The notes under the pieces are model-generated. The model saw nothing but the letters and a program-made list of their open reading frames with translations, ran no database searches and was not told the DNA's origin. This document shows, piece after piece, positions 26,388 to 36,042 of a stretch of DNA of 64,000 nucleotides. The position numbers and the translations under genes were made by a program. Within the stretch, counting starts at the first letter, position 1. Each line of letters starts with the position of its first letter. This stretch comes from CAVORB01 sp963698495 (GTDB lineage: Bacteria > Pseudomonadota > Gammaproteobacteria > Chromatiales > Chromatiaceae): positions 18,273 to 82,272 of the forward strand of contig CAVORB010000021.1 in the NCBI GenBank assembly GCA_963698495.1, written 5' to 3'.

Positions 26388-26887
26388 ATGTACGCCAATC
26401 TTCCCGTTTCGCTGTGGCTGTTAGCACTAGTCTTGGTCGCGCTCACCTGTTTCGACATTTACTCCAGCCGCAAAGATCGAAACGAGCTTCGAGTCGCAAT
26501 CGAGCAGCTAGCCGATACTCGTGCGGCGCCTCCGGCTACTACGGTGGGCTCGCGCTGTACAACGACGCCTACCGCGACATCGACGACCTATACAACAAGT
26601 ACCAGGCCTACCTGGCGGGAGTTGCGGCCAGAAATGCTGCGAAACAAGCGTATGACCGAGCCGACCTTGCATACCGCGATTACGGCTGGACCTATTACGG
26701 ATACTACGCGAGGCACTACGCGTACCGCGCCTGGCTGTATGCCTACCGCGCCGTGCCTCACTTGTGGAGCGTATACGTGGGAAGCGACCACGTTCGCGAG
26801 GCCAACGCGAACATGTACTGGGCATCTATTTACAATAGCTTAGCAACATACTACCTTGGATTCGCGGTCACGCCCACGACACCCTGA
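26388..26887 (+). pseudogene. Small tyrosine-rich membrane protein, apparently frameshifted
   Basis: One frame from ATG 26388 gives an N-terminal membrane helix (LPVSLWLLALVLVALTCFDI) then a coiled segment ending EQLADT near 26520. Another frame then gives a strikingly aromatic stretch (LALYNDAYRDIDDLYNKYQA, YGYYARHYAYRAWLYAYRA, YNSLATYYLGF) to a stop at 26885. Composition and regularity suggest the two were one gene broken by a frameshift close to 26515-26530. No family recognised. The tyrosines are spaced as in an amphipathic helix. It lies 385 bp from the secreted-protein module. Confidence 0.5.
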
Positions 26888-27271
26888 CGTCCGACATCGA
26901 CAACATTCGGTTTGACGCAAGGATTTCAGGCCGCTGCGTTCCTTAGCGACGGCGCATCCCGCTAACATGGAGTATCGCTTTTTCGCTTGAGATACGTGGC
27001 GACGAGATCCTATACGGTGGGGATTCGGGGAAGGCCGCGGGAAGGTCAGAGGGTGTCGCCGCTTCGCACTTCCCTGGCGGGCAGCGGCAGAAGATGTGGG
27101 GTGAGGGATTCGGATCGGCGCAGGCGTTGGTCACCGCGTGCCGGGGCCTCGGCTGCCTCGGGGGCGATTACATTCTTTTCATTGGAGGTGACGGCCGGAT
27201 GCGATCGAGCGCCGAACGGGACGCCCGCGGGACTCTTCCCGCCGGACGCACCTTCGGTTACGGAGGCGAAC
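26888..27271. other. Intergenic region with a dispersed repeat
   Basis: 384 bp without a supported gene. At 27061-27086 it holds a 26-bp string (begins GCTTCGCACTTC, ends GCGGGCAGCG) repeated exactly at 32265-32290. In the reverse sense it resembles intergenic repeats that end in CCCTCACCCC-like runs. Confidence 0.5.
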
Positions 27272-27817
27272 CTAGTCCGACAGTGTGACCCCATAGGCCC
27301 GCAACGTCTCGCCGCGTCGCAGCAGGCACAGCAGGTGCCCTTGCACGAAAAGATTTGAGCTAGAGGCAACTGTCGCTGCGGCATTATCGTTGTCCCCTAG
27401 ACCGGCAAAACTGGGACTACCGACGGTAAAAGCCTGGCTTACGATAACGGTGTGGTCCGCGGAGTTGGTGCCACCCGAGTCCTGCGCCTCCAGCACACGG
27501 ATGGCGCACTGCACGCCGGACGGCGATGTACTCGGCATGAACACCGACGCCCACACGGTGATCTGGGGTGTGGCGAAGGTCGCTTGCACGTCCTGATCGA
27601 TTGCCGGGAACGGACAAATCACATACAGGGGAGACGCCGCGTTGTTGGTGATACCGCTGCGGCTCCAGCTAAAGAGCGCGCCCTGCGCTACGTTTGCGGT
27701 CATGCAATGGGTGCCGTGATAAAAAGTCTCGACGGCCTGCGCCGAGAAGGTTACCGCCGACAGGATCAGGCCAGCGATAACACCGGCCAAGGATGCCCGT
27801 AGAGTGGATATTTTCAT
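27272..27817 (-). CDS. Secreted four-cysteine protein, module copy 1
   Basis: 181 residues with a clear Sec signal peptide ending FSAQA (cleavage about 28/29). Mature part is beta-rich in character with four cysteines (38, 68, 104, 164), enough for two disulfides. It is homologous to 45260-45793: shared blocks include a GxxC start, GITNNAASPLYVICPF against GVTNTAPIG...FFWVTCPI, and VQCAIRVLEAQ against IYCVVVSVETQ. No known family recognised. It is divergent from 28061-28807, whose paralogue likewise neighbours the second copy. Probably periplasmic or exported. Confidence 0.75.
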   Translation of the reverse strand: MKISTLRASLAGVIAGLILSAVTFSAQAVETFYHGTHCMTANVAQGALFSWSRSGITNNAASPLYVICPFPAIDQDVQATFATPQITVWASVFMPSTSPSGVQCAIRVLEAQDSGGTNSADHTVIVSQAFTVGSPSFAGLGDNDNAAATVASSSNLFVQGHLLCLLRRGETLRAYGVTLSD

Positions 27818-28060
27818 CGTTGTATCTTCCTAATGTCGCGAAGCGTCTTGGTGGTTAAATGAAGGTCCCTGAATGCTCGCTTTCCGGATGCCGCAGGCGA
27901 TTATGGAAGCCCCTTTCCGCGTGACCTTCACCAATGACAACTGCCGTCCTGGCTATCCGGGAGAGATGGAGTCAGCAATACCTCTGGAGGCCCCGGAACG
28001 AGGTTCGCGGTTGCCGACAGTTTCAGTCTTGAGGACGAATGAGGTTCTGTCAATACTCGT

Positions 28061-28807
28061 ATGAATCGGAAACAAATCCTGATCACCTTCGGTGCAGGCC
28101 TGCTCCTGGGGGTAGGCTTGTCCGTTGTGACCTGGTCCATCATTACGGCGCGTGGGCCGGAGACGGCTGCAGGCGGGCCCGAATCTATATCCGGAGAGGG
28201 CGCCGGGCGCATTGAGCAGGAGGTCGGTACGGACGCGCCCGCCCCTGGAGACTGGCATACCCTGGTGAACGCGATCGACGAGATCCAGGATGGTATCGAG
28301 AACCTGGACAAGCGCGTGGAGGCCATCGAGAGCCGCCCAGCGGTAGTCGCTTCCGCTCAGCCGGCCCCGGAACCAGCCGTCCACGACGTGGACGAGGTGC
28401 TCGACCAGCAAGACGCAGACACCCACCCCACCGCGGCACAACTCGAGAAACAGGCAGCGAGAAAGGCCTATTACGAGTCCTTGGAGCAGGCCATCTGGAC
28501 CGCGCCGGACGAGGCATTCACGGAGGACGTCGCGACCTCGTTCCGGGAGATGGTGGCGAGCCGCGAGGACTGGGCCGGCAACGCGTCGATCGAGGTCGCT
28601 ACCTGCGGCGGATCGTACTGTAAGCTGGTGCTCAACTACGACAACGACATGGACCCCACCGCCCTGTTCGAGCTGGACGCCGGGGTCTTCCTGTGGAACA
28701 AGGACCTGCCGACGGCGACCGCTTACAGCGAAAGCCTGCCCGATGGCACCACCAACATGGTCCTCTACTTCGCGCGCAGGGGCGCCGATCTCCCCGTGTT
28801 ACCGTGA
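28061..28807 (+). CDS. Membrane-anchored coiled-coil protein with C-x4-C domain, module copy 1
   Basis: 248 residues. One N-terminal membrane helix (ILITFGAGLLLGVGLSVVTW), a long acidic/Pro-rich linker with a short coiled coil (IDEIQDGIENLDKRVEAIE), and a C-terminal domain with C182-x4-C187-K, then LPTAT and LPDGTTNMVLYFARRG. The gene at 45923-46615 has the same layout and the same C-x4-CK, LPTAT and LPDG..MV.Y..R.G motifs. The C-terminal domain should face the periplasm. Function unknown; the constant association with a secreted four-cysteine protein suggests they work together. Confidence 0.75.
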   Translation: MNRKQILITFGAGLLLGVGLSVVTWSIITARGPETAAGGPESISGEGAGRIEQEVGTDAPAPGDWHTLVNAIDEIQDGIENLDKRVEAIESRPAVVASAQPAPEPAVHDVDEVLDQQDADTHPTAAQLEKQAARKAYYESLEQAIWTAPDEAFTEDVATSFREMVASREDWAGNASIEVATCGGSYCKLVLNYDNDMDPTALFELDAGVFLWNKDLPTATAYSESLPDGTTNMVLYFARRGADLPVLP

Positions 28808-28957
28808 CCCAAGGCGGATTCGCACTGGCTTTCCGTTCGAGTACCCACCGGCTCCTTTACAGACCCGGCAACCCTGGAGCCGGCTCGGTTGAGCGTCCTA
28901 ACCCAGTCGTTCGCTGTGTTGCGTCGGCCCACGCGGGTCGTCTTCCGACCCCGTCTC

Positions 28958-29517
28958 CTATTGCTCTGGCAACGGCATGTCGCCCCGTGAATCAGCCACT
29001 GCCTCCGCCAGGCTCGCCTCGACGAACATCACCGCCCGCGTAGCCTTGCCGCGGTCTATTCCGAGGTGATACCAGGAACATGCATCGGGGAACCTGAATG
29101 CGAGCTCGACCTTGCCGTCCGCTGGGATCCGAGAAGCGGCCACCCTCGCCTGCAACCTCGTGGGGCAGGACGCGCCATCTCCCAGGTTGCGATGGGCGCA
29201 CGGTTGGCAAAGACCTCCACGCGCTGTCGGGGAAGCAGCTCACGGTGCAGCAATGGGAGGAGCTCTAGCTCCAGCAACAGATCCTGGCTGACCCGGCCGT
29301 CGAGCCGGAGGTTCAGCACCGACTCGTGGTCCTCGTTCCAGACCCCGTTCGCCCCCGGCGCACTGAATCCAAGGCTTGAAAAGGGTCGCGCATTGCCCTC
29401 AGCACCGAAACGCAGAGGCGTACCTAGTGCATAACGGGGACCCTGGCCGGTGAAGAGCTCTCGCCTTAGCGCATCGATCTGGGCGCTGACCGCCTCCTGA
29501 TTGCGACCCTTACTCAC
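28958..29517 (-). pseudogene. Frameshifted remnant of a beta-rich sugar-associated domain protein
   Basis: GTG start at 29517 overlaps the radical-SAM stop. The first frame gives NLRLDGRVSQDLLLELELLP and VEVFANRAPIATWEM; near 29140 the frame shifts, and the next continues ASRIPADGKVELAFRFPDA and LGIDRGKATRAVMFVEASLA to 28958. The pattern (FAN...TWE, IPADG..ELAFRFPDA, LG.D) resembles accessory domains attached to glycosyltransferases and surface-polysaccharide enzymes. I do not name a family. Joined length about 186 residues. Confidence 0.55.
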
Positions 29518-30543
29518 CGCCTACGACCTCGGCGATTCTGGCCCGCCGCTCCGGAAGGTCGTCGGCCCCGATCGCGAACGGCTCGAGGTGCGGGTACTGG
29601 CGCGTGGTCAGTGGGTTGAACACTACCCGGGCCACGCCGATGTCGACGCCCAGGCGCACGATATCGCCCAGCTCCCCAATGTTCAGGCGGGTCACGCACA
29701 CGTTGAGCTCGATCTCCACCAAGGGGTTCTGCGCGCGCTTCTGCCGAATATTCTTCATTACGTTCTCGCAATCGGAGCCAACGCGTCGTGCCTCGAAGAC
29801 CTCTTTGCTCTGGCCGTCGAAGCTGACGCAGATCACGGAGAACTTGCTCAGGTCGCGTTCGTCTTGTGCAGCAGACTCGCGTTCGTGATCATGTCGACCA
29901 GCACGCCGTGGCTCGTCGCGTAATTGGCGATCTTGCCGAGCTGGAGTGACAGCGTGGGCTCGCCGATGACCTGTGTCGCGAGGTTCTTCGCGAACTTCAG
30001 CACCGGAAGCGTGCGCTCGACGGTCTGGTCGTCGATCTCGAAGTACGCGGGGCGCTTGTCGTAGTGCCCCCCCTGGGGGCACATGGTGCAGCGATAGTTG
30101 CACGCGCTGGGCGTTTCCAGGGTTATGCGCGACGGGCGTGTCTGAATGCAGGTGCGCTGAAGAAGGATCTCCAGGTGGTTCGCCTGACGATTGAGGAATT
30201 TGTGCGTCCGCGAACGGCAAATTCGCTCCACGGCCTCCCACGGGCTCAGACCCTCCGAGGATCGGACGAGAGGGTGCGCGCGGGCGGTGGCCTCGACCTT
30301 GTCCTTCTCTTTCTGGCGGCAATAGATCTTGTTGGCCAGATCGCGGGACACCTTCCGGATCTCGTCGAGATCGGTTCGCCGCGGGATCATCATGCGGCGC
30401 GCCTCCAGAAGCGCCTCTCTCCCTCCTTCCTGCTCCTGCTTCGCCAGCGCAGCGTCCGCGAATTCGTGCAGGTCCTGGCCGCTGCCGTCAGCGAAATAGA
30501 CCGCATCGGCCTTCGCCAGCATCGCCGCGCACTTCTTCTCCAA
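29510..30543 (-). pseudogene. Radical SAM protein, frameshifted and probably 5'-truncated
   Basis: The iron-sulfur cluster motif CNYRCTMCPQGG (CxxxCxxC) follows PSRITLETPSA. The frame runs to ITNASLLHKTN, breaks near 29870, and the next frame gives FSVICVSFDGQSKEVFEARR and CVTRLNIGELGDIVRLG, the middle of a radical SAM/SPASM-type enzyme. No cysteine-rich SPASM tail is seen. The reading begins at a TTG directly after a stop and abuts an IS110-type element, so the N-terminus may have been lost by insertion. Function unassigned; the next gene in the operon is also broken. Confidence 0.7.
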
Positions 30544-30559
30544 CCGCGACCTCAGCTAC

Positions 30560-30678
30560 CCGGGAAGCCCGGACTGGGAAATAATGGAATGGTCCGCCCC
30601 GCTCCTCCAACGCGCCCGATGTGGGCACAATTCTCGACGTGAGCAAACACAGTCGAGACCGAGGTAGCGGAGCAGACC
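30560..30678 (+). ncRNA. Candidate bridge-RNA region of the IS110 element
   Basis: IS110-group elements encode a bridge (seek) RNA in the non-coding end, which pairs with donor and target DNA and guides the recombinase. The 120 bp upstream of this transposase is the corresponding place. I did not fold it or identify the guide loops; this is position-based inference only. Confidence 0.25.
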
Positions 30679-31737
30679 ATGAGCGAGCATAGCAAAGAGG
30701 CAGTCATCCGGGTGTTGGGTATCGATCTGGCCAAGCGCAGCTTCCACCTGTTCGGCGTTGATGGCGACGAGCGGCAGGTGCTTAGCAAGAAGCTGAGCCG
30801 GGCGCGTCTGGGCGAATTTGTTGCCAATCTGCCGCCCTGTACGGTGGCGATGGAGGCCTGCGGGAGTGCGCACGAGTGGGCGCGAAGGTTTCGCCGTTAC
30901 GGGCACGAGGTAGGCTTGATCGCGCCGCAGTTCGTCAAACCGTTCGTGAAGTCCAACAAGAACGACGCAGCTGATGCCGAGGCGATCTGTGAGGCCGCAC
31001 AGCGGCCGAATATGCGCTTCGTCGCCGTCAAGACGATCGAGCAGCAGGACATCCAGGCCATCCATCGCATGCGCAGCCTGGCCGTGGATCGGCGCACCGC
31101 GCAGATCAACCAGATTCGCGGCCTGCTGTTGGAGTAATGCATCGAGGTCGTCAAAGGGCGCGCGGCCATGCAACGGCGCCTGCAGCAGATCCTGGAGGAT
31201 GACGAGAACGGCCTCAGCGAGCGCTTCCGCGCCGAGCTGCACGGCCTTGCGGAGGAGTTGCGCCACCTGAACGAACGGGTGGCCCATTACGACGCACAGA
31301 TCGAGGCGATCGCTCAAAGCGATGCGCAGGCGCGCCTGCTGATGACGATCCCGGGCATCGGCGCCAAGGCAGCAACGGCGCTGCTTGCAGCCATCGGCGA
31401 GGACCCGACCTGGTTGAAAAACGGCCGTGGTTTGGCCGCTTGGATTGGACTGGTGCCGCGCCAGCACTCCACGGGCGGGCGTGATCGACTGCTCGGTATC
31501 AGCAAACGTGGCGATGTGTACTTGCGCAATCTTCTCATCCATGGCGCCTGTGCCGTCCTGCGCTGGGTCGAGCGTAAAGAGGACCGCATCAGCCGCTGGG
31601 CGACGGCCCTGAAGGCACGCCGGCACGCCAACGTCGCCGTCGTGGCCATCGCCAACAAGATGGCGCGGATCGCCTATGCGGTGATGGCCGCGGGCAAGCC
31701 TTATGACCCGGCCATTGGGGCCTTGGCGAAGGGCTGA
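30679..31737 (+). pseudogene. IS110-type transposase with an in-frame stop
   Basis: N-terminal DEDD RuvC-like domain: VLGIDLAKRSFHLFGVD, TVAMEACGSAHEWARRF and SNKNDAADAEAICEA. At LLLE a TAA (31135-31137) interrupts; the same frame continues CIEVVKGRAAMQRRLQQILE and includes the C-terminal Transposase_20 motif TIPGIGAKAATALLAAIGE and the catalytic-serine region LGISKRGDVYLRNLLIHGA. Family members usually have Tyr at the stop position, so a single base change explains it. Function is lost unless the stop is read through. Confidence 0.88.
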
Positions 31738-32353
31738 TCGACACCAGCACATTCTGACATCGCAACGGCAGAGCACCGATCGCTCCCACCCAGCGTACAG
31801 AGCACGAACGAGTTGCGAAGAGTGAACATCACTGTGATGGCATGAAAGGCAAGTCCTGCTTTCCCGAAAACCTGCTGTCGCCAACAGCCGGCTATGCCGA
31901 GACTGAGGAAATGATGAGGACGGGAATGCCCGCGGATTCCATCAGGGCACGAGGGCCGGCAACGCCGCCTCAATACGATGCCGGATATATGACCGCAACG
32001 CCTCCTTCAGTCAGACAGCGATTTCCTCTTGCCCCGCGGGGCGGACCATATATGGCGACAAGTTCTTCTGTGCCCCGGACGCCCTGCGTCCGCCCCCGCG
32101 CCCGACTTCCTCGTTGGGAAGCCGCGCGCGACGGCTCCCACAAATGGCTCGACGGCGTATCGGATGCGCGTGCATAGGCCCTTCGCTCGCTCCGGGACCT
32201 GCGGCCCCTGCGCCGCTACGGCCCCACGCACGCGCCTACGCCTGCCGGGGACTACCCGCCTCGTGCTTCGCACTTCCCTGGCGGGCAGCGAGGGTATGGT
32301 GCGCCATGACGAAGTGATAACACCGAGCACCCTGCCAACGATTTAAGTCGACC
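31738..32353. other. Non-coding stretch with the second repeat copy
   Basis: 616 bp with no supported gene. The 26-bp repeat also seen at 27061-27086 occurs at 32265-32290. GC-rich segments around 32080-32260 give long but unconvincing ORFs on both strands. Confidence 0.45.
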
Positions 32354-32809
32354 TCATGGAAAACCAGTTGGGCGACCACACCCTCTCGCTCGGCATTTTT
32401 TCCCCCTTTGTAACCGCAGGTCTGACAGCTCAGTACGATCGATGAGAATATCCCGAACACCAAGCTCACGCAGTCGCTTGACGATCGCTATTTCTACCAC
32501 ACAGTCGCCGGAGCCAATGCTGAGCACTCGCAGGGTGCCGGTGTTGGCCGCAGCTTGATCTGCTAAGGTGCTGATATAGCAATCAAAAAGGCTCTGCACA
32601 CCCGGAAAGACCTCGCGAGCCCGAGGAAGAACGTAGCGCCGCATCCAGTAGTAGCAGGAGGGGGGAAGCCGGATCAGCGTCGACTGATCCCCAAACTGCG
32701 CAATCTGCTGTACCCGCTTACGCGCGTACTCCTCCTCCATGCTCCGCTTAGTAGGGCATTCGGCGTCTCCCTGGGATGGAGCGGTCCGCGCCTTTTCGAT
32801 ATCCGTCAT
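32354..32809 (-). pseudogene. Truncated methyltransferase (N-terminal part only)
   Basis: The start (MTDIEKARTAPSQGD) leads through a helical region to the SAM motif I RVLSIGSGDCVVEIAIVKRL and ELGVRDI, after which recognisable sequence stops at about 32430 and the frame runs out into unrelated DNA. Motifs II onward are absent, so the enzyme is broken. It begins 37 bp after the stop of the sulfotransferase gene in the same direction and was probably its operon partner. Confidence 0.6.
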
Positions 32810-32845
32810 TGATGGTAACCGGTTGGACTTACGATGATCCCTTGG

Positions 32846-33922
32846 TCACTCGTATCCAAAGTACTTTAGCTCCGCACGCGCGATGCGCAACGCACGTCGC
32901 TTTTCCAGCCAGCTCAGGAACTCACGCCATTCGCCGGAAATACCGCGCCGAATATTGCTTCCTACCGCTTCTTCACCTCTCTTCCTTCCACCGGACATGA
33001 CCTCAAAGGAGGTGCTTGCTTGGATGCTTGCTACCACATCGCTGTCGCAATCGAGCCCAAGCGATTCGAGAAGTGCGGTGAATTGTGCGCTGAAATCTTC
33101 GAGAAGATCCTCATATCGAAGCACGTACAAGCGACCCGCCTCCGCTTCGGCTTGTATCAGGCGTGCCGCCTGCACCCAATGGTTTAGTCGGTCCCAGTAG
33201 GAGTATTTCTGAAGGCCCCACACCTTTTCGAAATGCGTCTTGTTTCTGACGTAATCCTCGAAGCGTATGGCGGAGATTGCCATATCACGGCCATCCCTGA
33301 TGATTGCGACTCGGCGTGCACCCGGGAGCAGGCTTTCGACAAGGTTGATATGGTTGATCTGATCCGCGCTTTTGAGCACGAACCTCACCTTATCACCCCC
33401 CCCAAAGTTCAAGTGCGCACGGCAAAAACTATCAATGGCGATTTTTGCGTCCGGCTCTTCGATAGCTTGCACCACTTCCCGCTGTGACGCCTCATCGAGA
33501 GACCAAAAGGTCACGTACCAGTCAGTTTTCGTCCCGTGCCCACGCATTTTTTCTCTGTTCGTCAGACGATAATCCGTGACGGCCTGACTTTGCTTAACAT
33601 TCACGCGGCGTCCGGCGTTTGCAATCAAAAACTCATACAGCTCGTCTCCTGTCTTCGACAGCGACTCCGTTACAACGTCCGGTGCTAATCGGCCATAGTT
33701 CGTAGCGGCGAAGATGTACCTGAGGCGATCTTCCCGACTCTTGGGAATCAATTGGCTCTGCTGCTCGTCGGCAAACGCGCGAACAATGTCAAATTCCGGC
33801 AACGCCAGCGCATCCGGATGTTTTCCCAAAGCCAAGGACAACCACGACGTCCCGCACTTGTACAGTCCAACGATTAGGATCACGTTGCGATCACGCGGGG
33901 GAGTTGGTATGGATGTACTCAT
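32846..33922 (-). CDS. Sulfotransferase family protein
   Basis: 358 residues. The 5'-phosphosulfate-binding loop of PAPS-dependent sulfotransferases is VILIVGLYKCGTSWLSLALG (residues about 14-33), and the 3'-phosphate motif is RRVAIIRDGRDMAISAI. Between them lies a typical helical substrate region. The enzyme would move sulfate from PAPS to a hydroxyl, probably on a polysaccharide given the locus. It is complete, unlike the methyltransferase fragment downstream. GC content is lower than in the core genes, consistent with acquisition. Confidence 0.82.
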   Translation of the reverse strand: MSTSIPTPPRDRNVILIVGLYKCGTSWLSLALGKHPDALALPEFDIVRAFADEQQSQLIPKSREDRLRYIFAATNYGRLAPDVVTESLSKTGDELYEFLIANAGRRVNVKQSQAVTDYRLTNREKMRGHGTKTDWYVTFWSLDEASQREVVQAIEEPDAKIAIDSFCRAHLNFGGGDKVRFVLKSADQINHINLVESLLPGARRVAIIRDGRDMAISAIRFEDYVRNKTHFEKVWGLQKYSYWDRLNHWVQAARLIQAEAEAGRLYVLRYEDLLEDFSAQFTALLESLGLDCDSDVVASIQASTSFEVMSGGRKRGEEAVGSNIRRGISGEWREFLSWLEKRRALRIARAELKYFGYE

Positions 33923-34902
33923 GTACTACGTCCGTCTCGATGCGGCCATCCACTGGATTCTAGAACAGGAACGTAAAGCGCCGAAAACCCTTCGAGAATA
34001 CGCACCTATCGCAGGGTTATCAACGGTGACGGTGACCAGTTACGGCTACAACACGCTGGATGATTCCGCGCGGGGGAGCAGCGCGCGCTGTTCGACCCGG
34101 GGCGCCCGTGAGCACAGCGGCGCCCGGAATTCGGGTATGCCGGAAAAATGTCATATGTCTTCCATATTCATCTTAGGATCTCCCTGCCCCGGAGCGTCGC
34201 TGGCGCCTGTGCCCCTGGGGCACCCGTAACAACGTAAAGGTGCTTCTGCAGCGCAATTAGTTCACCCTCTTGCGGTCCAATTTGCAGCCGCCCTGTGGGA
34301 GATGCAGCGGTAACGTGAAATACTCTCGTCGTCCCTCCCTTCGGTTCTCGCTCAAGACCTCCTCGAAGAACATCTGGGCATAGCCGACGAGAGACTAGCA
34401 CACGAGCCACGAGGATCGCTCGAACCGTTACCCTGGACAAACGCGGCAGGGAGAGCATCCACAGGACAACGGACTGCTTCGGAGCTAGACCCGTTGGGTG
34501 AAGACAAAGCGGATATGGGTAGACGCGAGGCGGATCAACTCGTACTTTGTCTCAGCCTTTATCGTGCGTGTACGTTTGCCGGAGCGACTCATCGACTCGT
34601 CTGGCCGCTTCAAGAAGGCCAGAGTGGGCTGTGCTTAGCCCACGAACCGGCGCGCCTGACTGCCCAGGCCAAGGCACTTCTGTATACGGAGGCGATCTCG
34701 CTGGGGAAACTGAAGGTCCGGGGGCGCTTCCGCGGGAGGCTGGCTCCACGCCAAGCTTCGGTTACGTGGGATTCTGGGATTTTTTGAGGAACATTTGCGC
34801 CTGCGCGCGCCGCACCGCTCTTGCCCCAAGAGCGCCTGGTATCAGGGAGCACATTCTTCGCGGTGCCAGGAGATTCGACAGATTCTTGTCAGGTAGAAAC
34901 TA
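33923..34902. other. Long non-coding stretch between two sulfotransferase genes
   Basis: 980 bp between divergent sulfotransferase genes. Several ORFs of 60-120 codons occur on both strands, but none shows family motifs or consistent codon use. I see no RNA gene. It may be decayed coding DNA. Confidence 0.4.
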
Positions 34903-35838
34903 ATGACTTCCGAACCTCGCCCCATCTTCATCGTTGGCTCTCCTCGTTCTGGCACGTCGGTATTCACCTGGTGCCTCGGACGGCATTCCAACATCATTCT
35001 GCTACCGGAGACGAACTGGATCGCGCTGTTCGCGTGCTATGTCAGGCCCTTCCATACGAGGGGCTGCGTACACGGAAGATACTCCCACCTTTCTTCCCAC
35101 GGAATATCCTTGGAGACTTTCGCCGAAGAGGTCGGAAACGCCGCACATGCGATTGTCATGCGTGGCTTTGAGGGACGCTGGGGTCCGCTCCGAGAGAAGA
35201 TGCGCCGAGGTCTTCCTATCGTCGAAGCGACACCGCTTGGGGACGTGCCAGCGTCGGCAACACCGCTGCGTATATTCAACCGTTGGGACGACCCCAAGCG
35301 ACGATGGGTAGACGGAGCCCCGATCAACTCCCTCTACATACCTAGTCTGTCGCTTCTGTTTCCTCACGCCAAGTTCATTCACATTATTCGAAATCCGGAG
35401 AAGGTTGTTGGCTCCCTGGTACACTTTGACAAGGCGGGTGGTCGACCTTATGAGGTCACGGAAGCAATCAATACCTGGCTGAACTACACGCGCGCGTGCC
35501 TCTACGCGGAATCCCTGTATACCGGCGAGCGGGTCTGCCGCGTCCATTTCGACGAGCTGATCGGTCGCTCGGAGGCTACGCTCCGTCGCTGTCTCGGTTT
35601 CGTCGGCGAAGATTTTCAGAATGAGTGCCTTGAGCCGTTGACCAAAAAAATCAACAGTTCCAACGTGGATGACGAGGACATGTCAGACCTTTTTCAGAGC
35701 CTGCGGGATCACGCTGCTTTTGCAGATGCGACCAGCCTCTACAATTCGACTCTCCAAACCGACTGGCAAATAACGGAAGATCAGGATGAAGCTCAGTCTC
35801 AGCTAGCGCATTTCGACAGCTATCGACTGCCGGTCTAA
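34903..35838 (+). CDS. Sulfotransferase family protein
   Basis: 311 residues. PAPS 5' motif PIFIVGSPRSGTSVFTWCLG near the N-terminus and the 3'-phosphate motif FIHIIRNPEKVVGSLVHFDK; the acceptor-binding middle differs from the 32846-33922 enzyme, so the two are distinct paralogues. Probably sulfates a surface glycan or lipid. It is followed by another sulfotransferase gene that has been split by mobile elements. Confidence 0.85.
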   Translation: MTSEPRPIFIVGSPRSGTSVFTWCLGRHSNIILLPETNWIALFACYVRPFHTRGCVHGRYSHLSSHGISLETFAEEVGNAAHAIVMRGFEGRWGPLREKMRRGLPIVEATPLGDVPASATPLRIFNRWDDPKRRWVDGAPINSLYIPSLSLLFPHAKFIHIIRNPEKVVGSLVHFDKAGGRPYEVTEAINTWLNYTRACLYAESLYTGERVCRVHFDELIGRSEATLRRCLGFVGEDFQNECLEPLTKKINSSNVDDEDMSDLFQSLRDHAAFADATSLYNSTLQTDWQITEDQDEAQSQLAHFDSYRLPV

Positions 35839-36042
35839 TCACAGCACGATAAGGTGCTCATGGGGACGGCGCCGAGCACTGCTACAGACCAATACTGGTG
35901 GTGCGGAAAAGACCATCCGGCCGTCCACCTCCGTTTCCTCAACCGCGCTTTCATCTCTATGAGACGATAAGCGACCAGGTACAGGCCTCCGAGTATCGGA
36001 GTACGCTTTTTGTAAAAGAAAGATTGTCTATTTTCGATTCCA

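Larger units (their letters stand above)
30560..31740 (+). mobile_element. IS110-family element (approximate limits)
   Basis: Holds one transposase gene (30679-31737) preceded by about 120 bp of non-coding DNA. IS110 elements usually lack terminal inverted repeats, and none is seen, so the ends are set by the flanking radical-SAM relic and the end of the coding region and may be off by tens of bases. Confidence 0.65.

Noticed and set aside
34168..34787. Open frames between the sulfotransferases
   Set aside because: No motif, start site or codon signal; left as non-coding.
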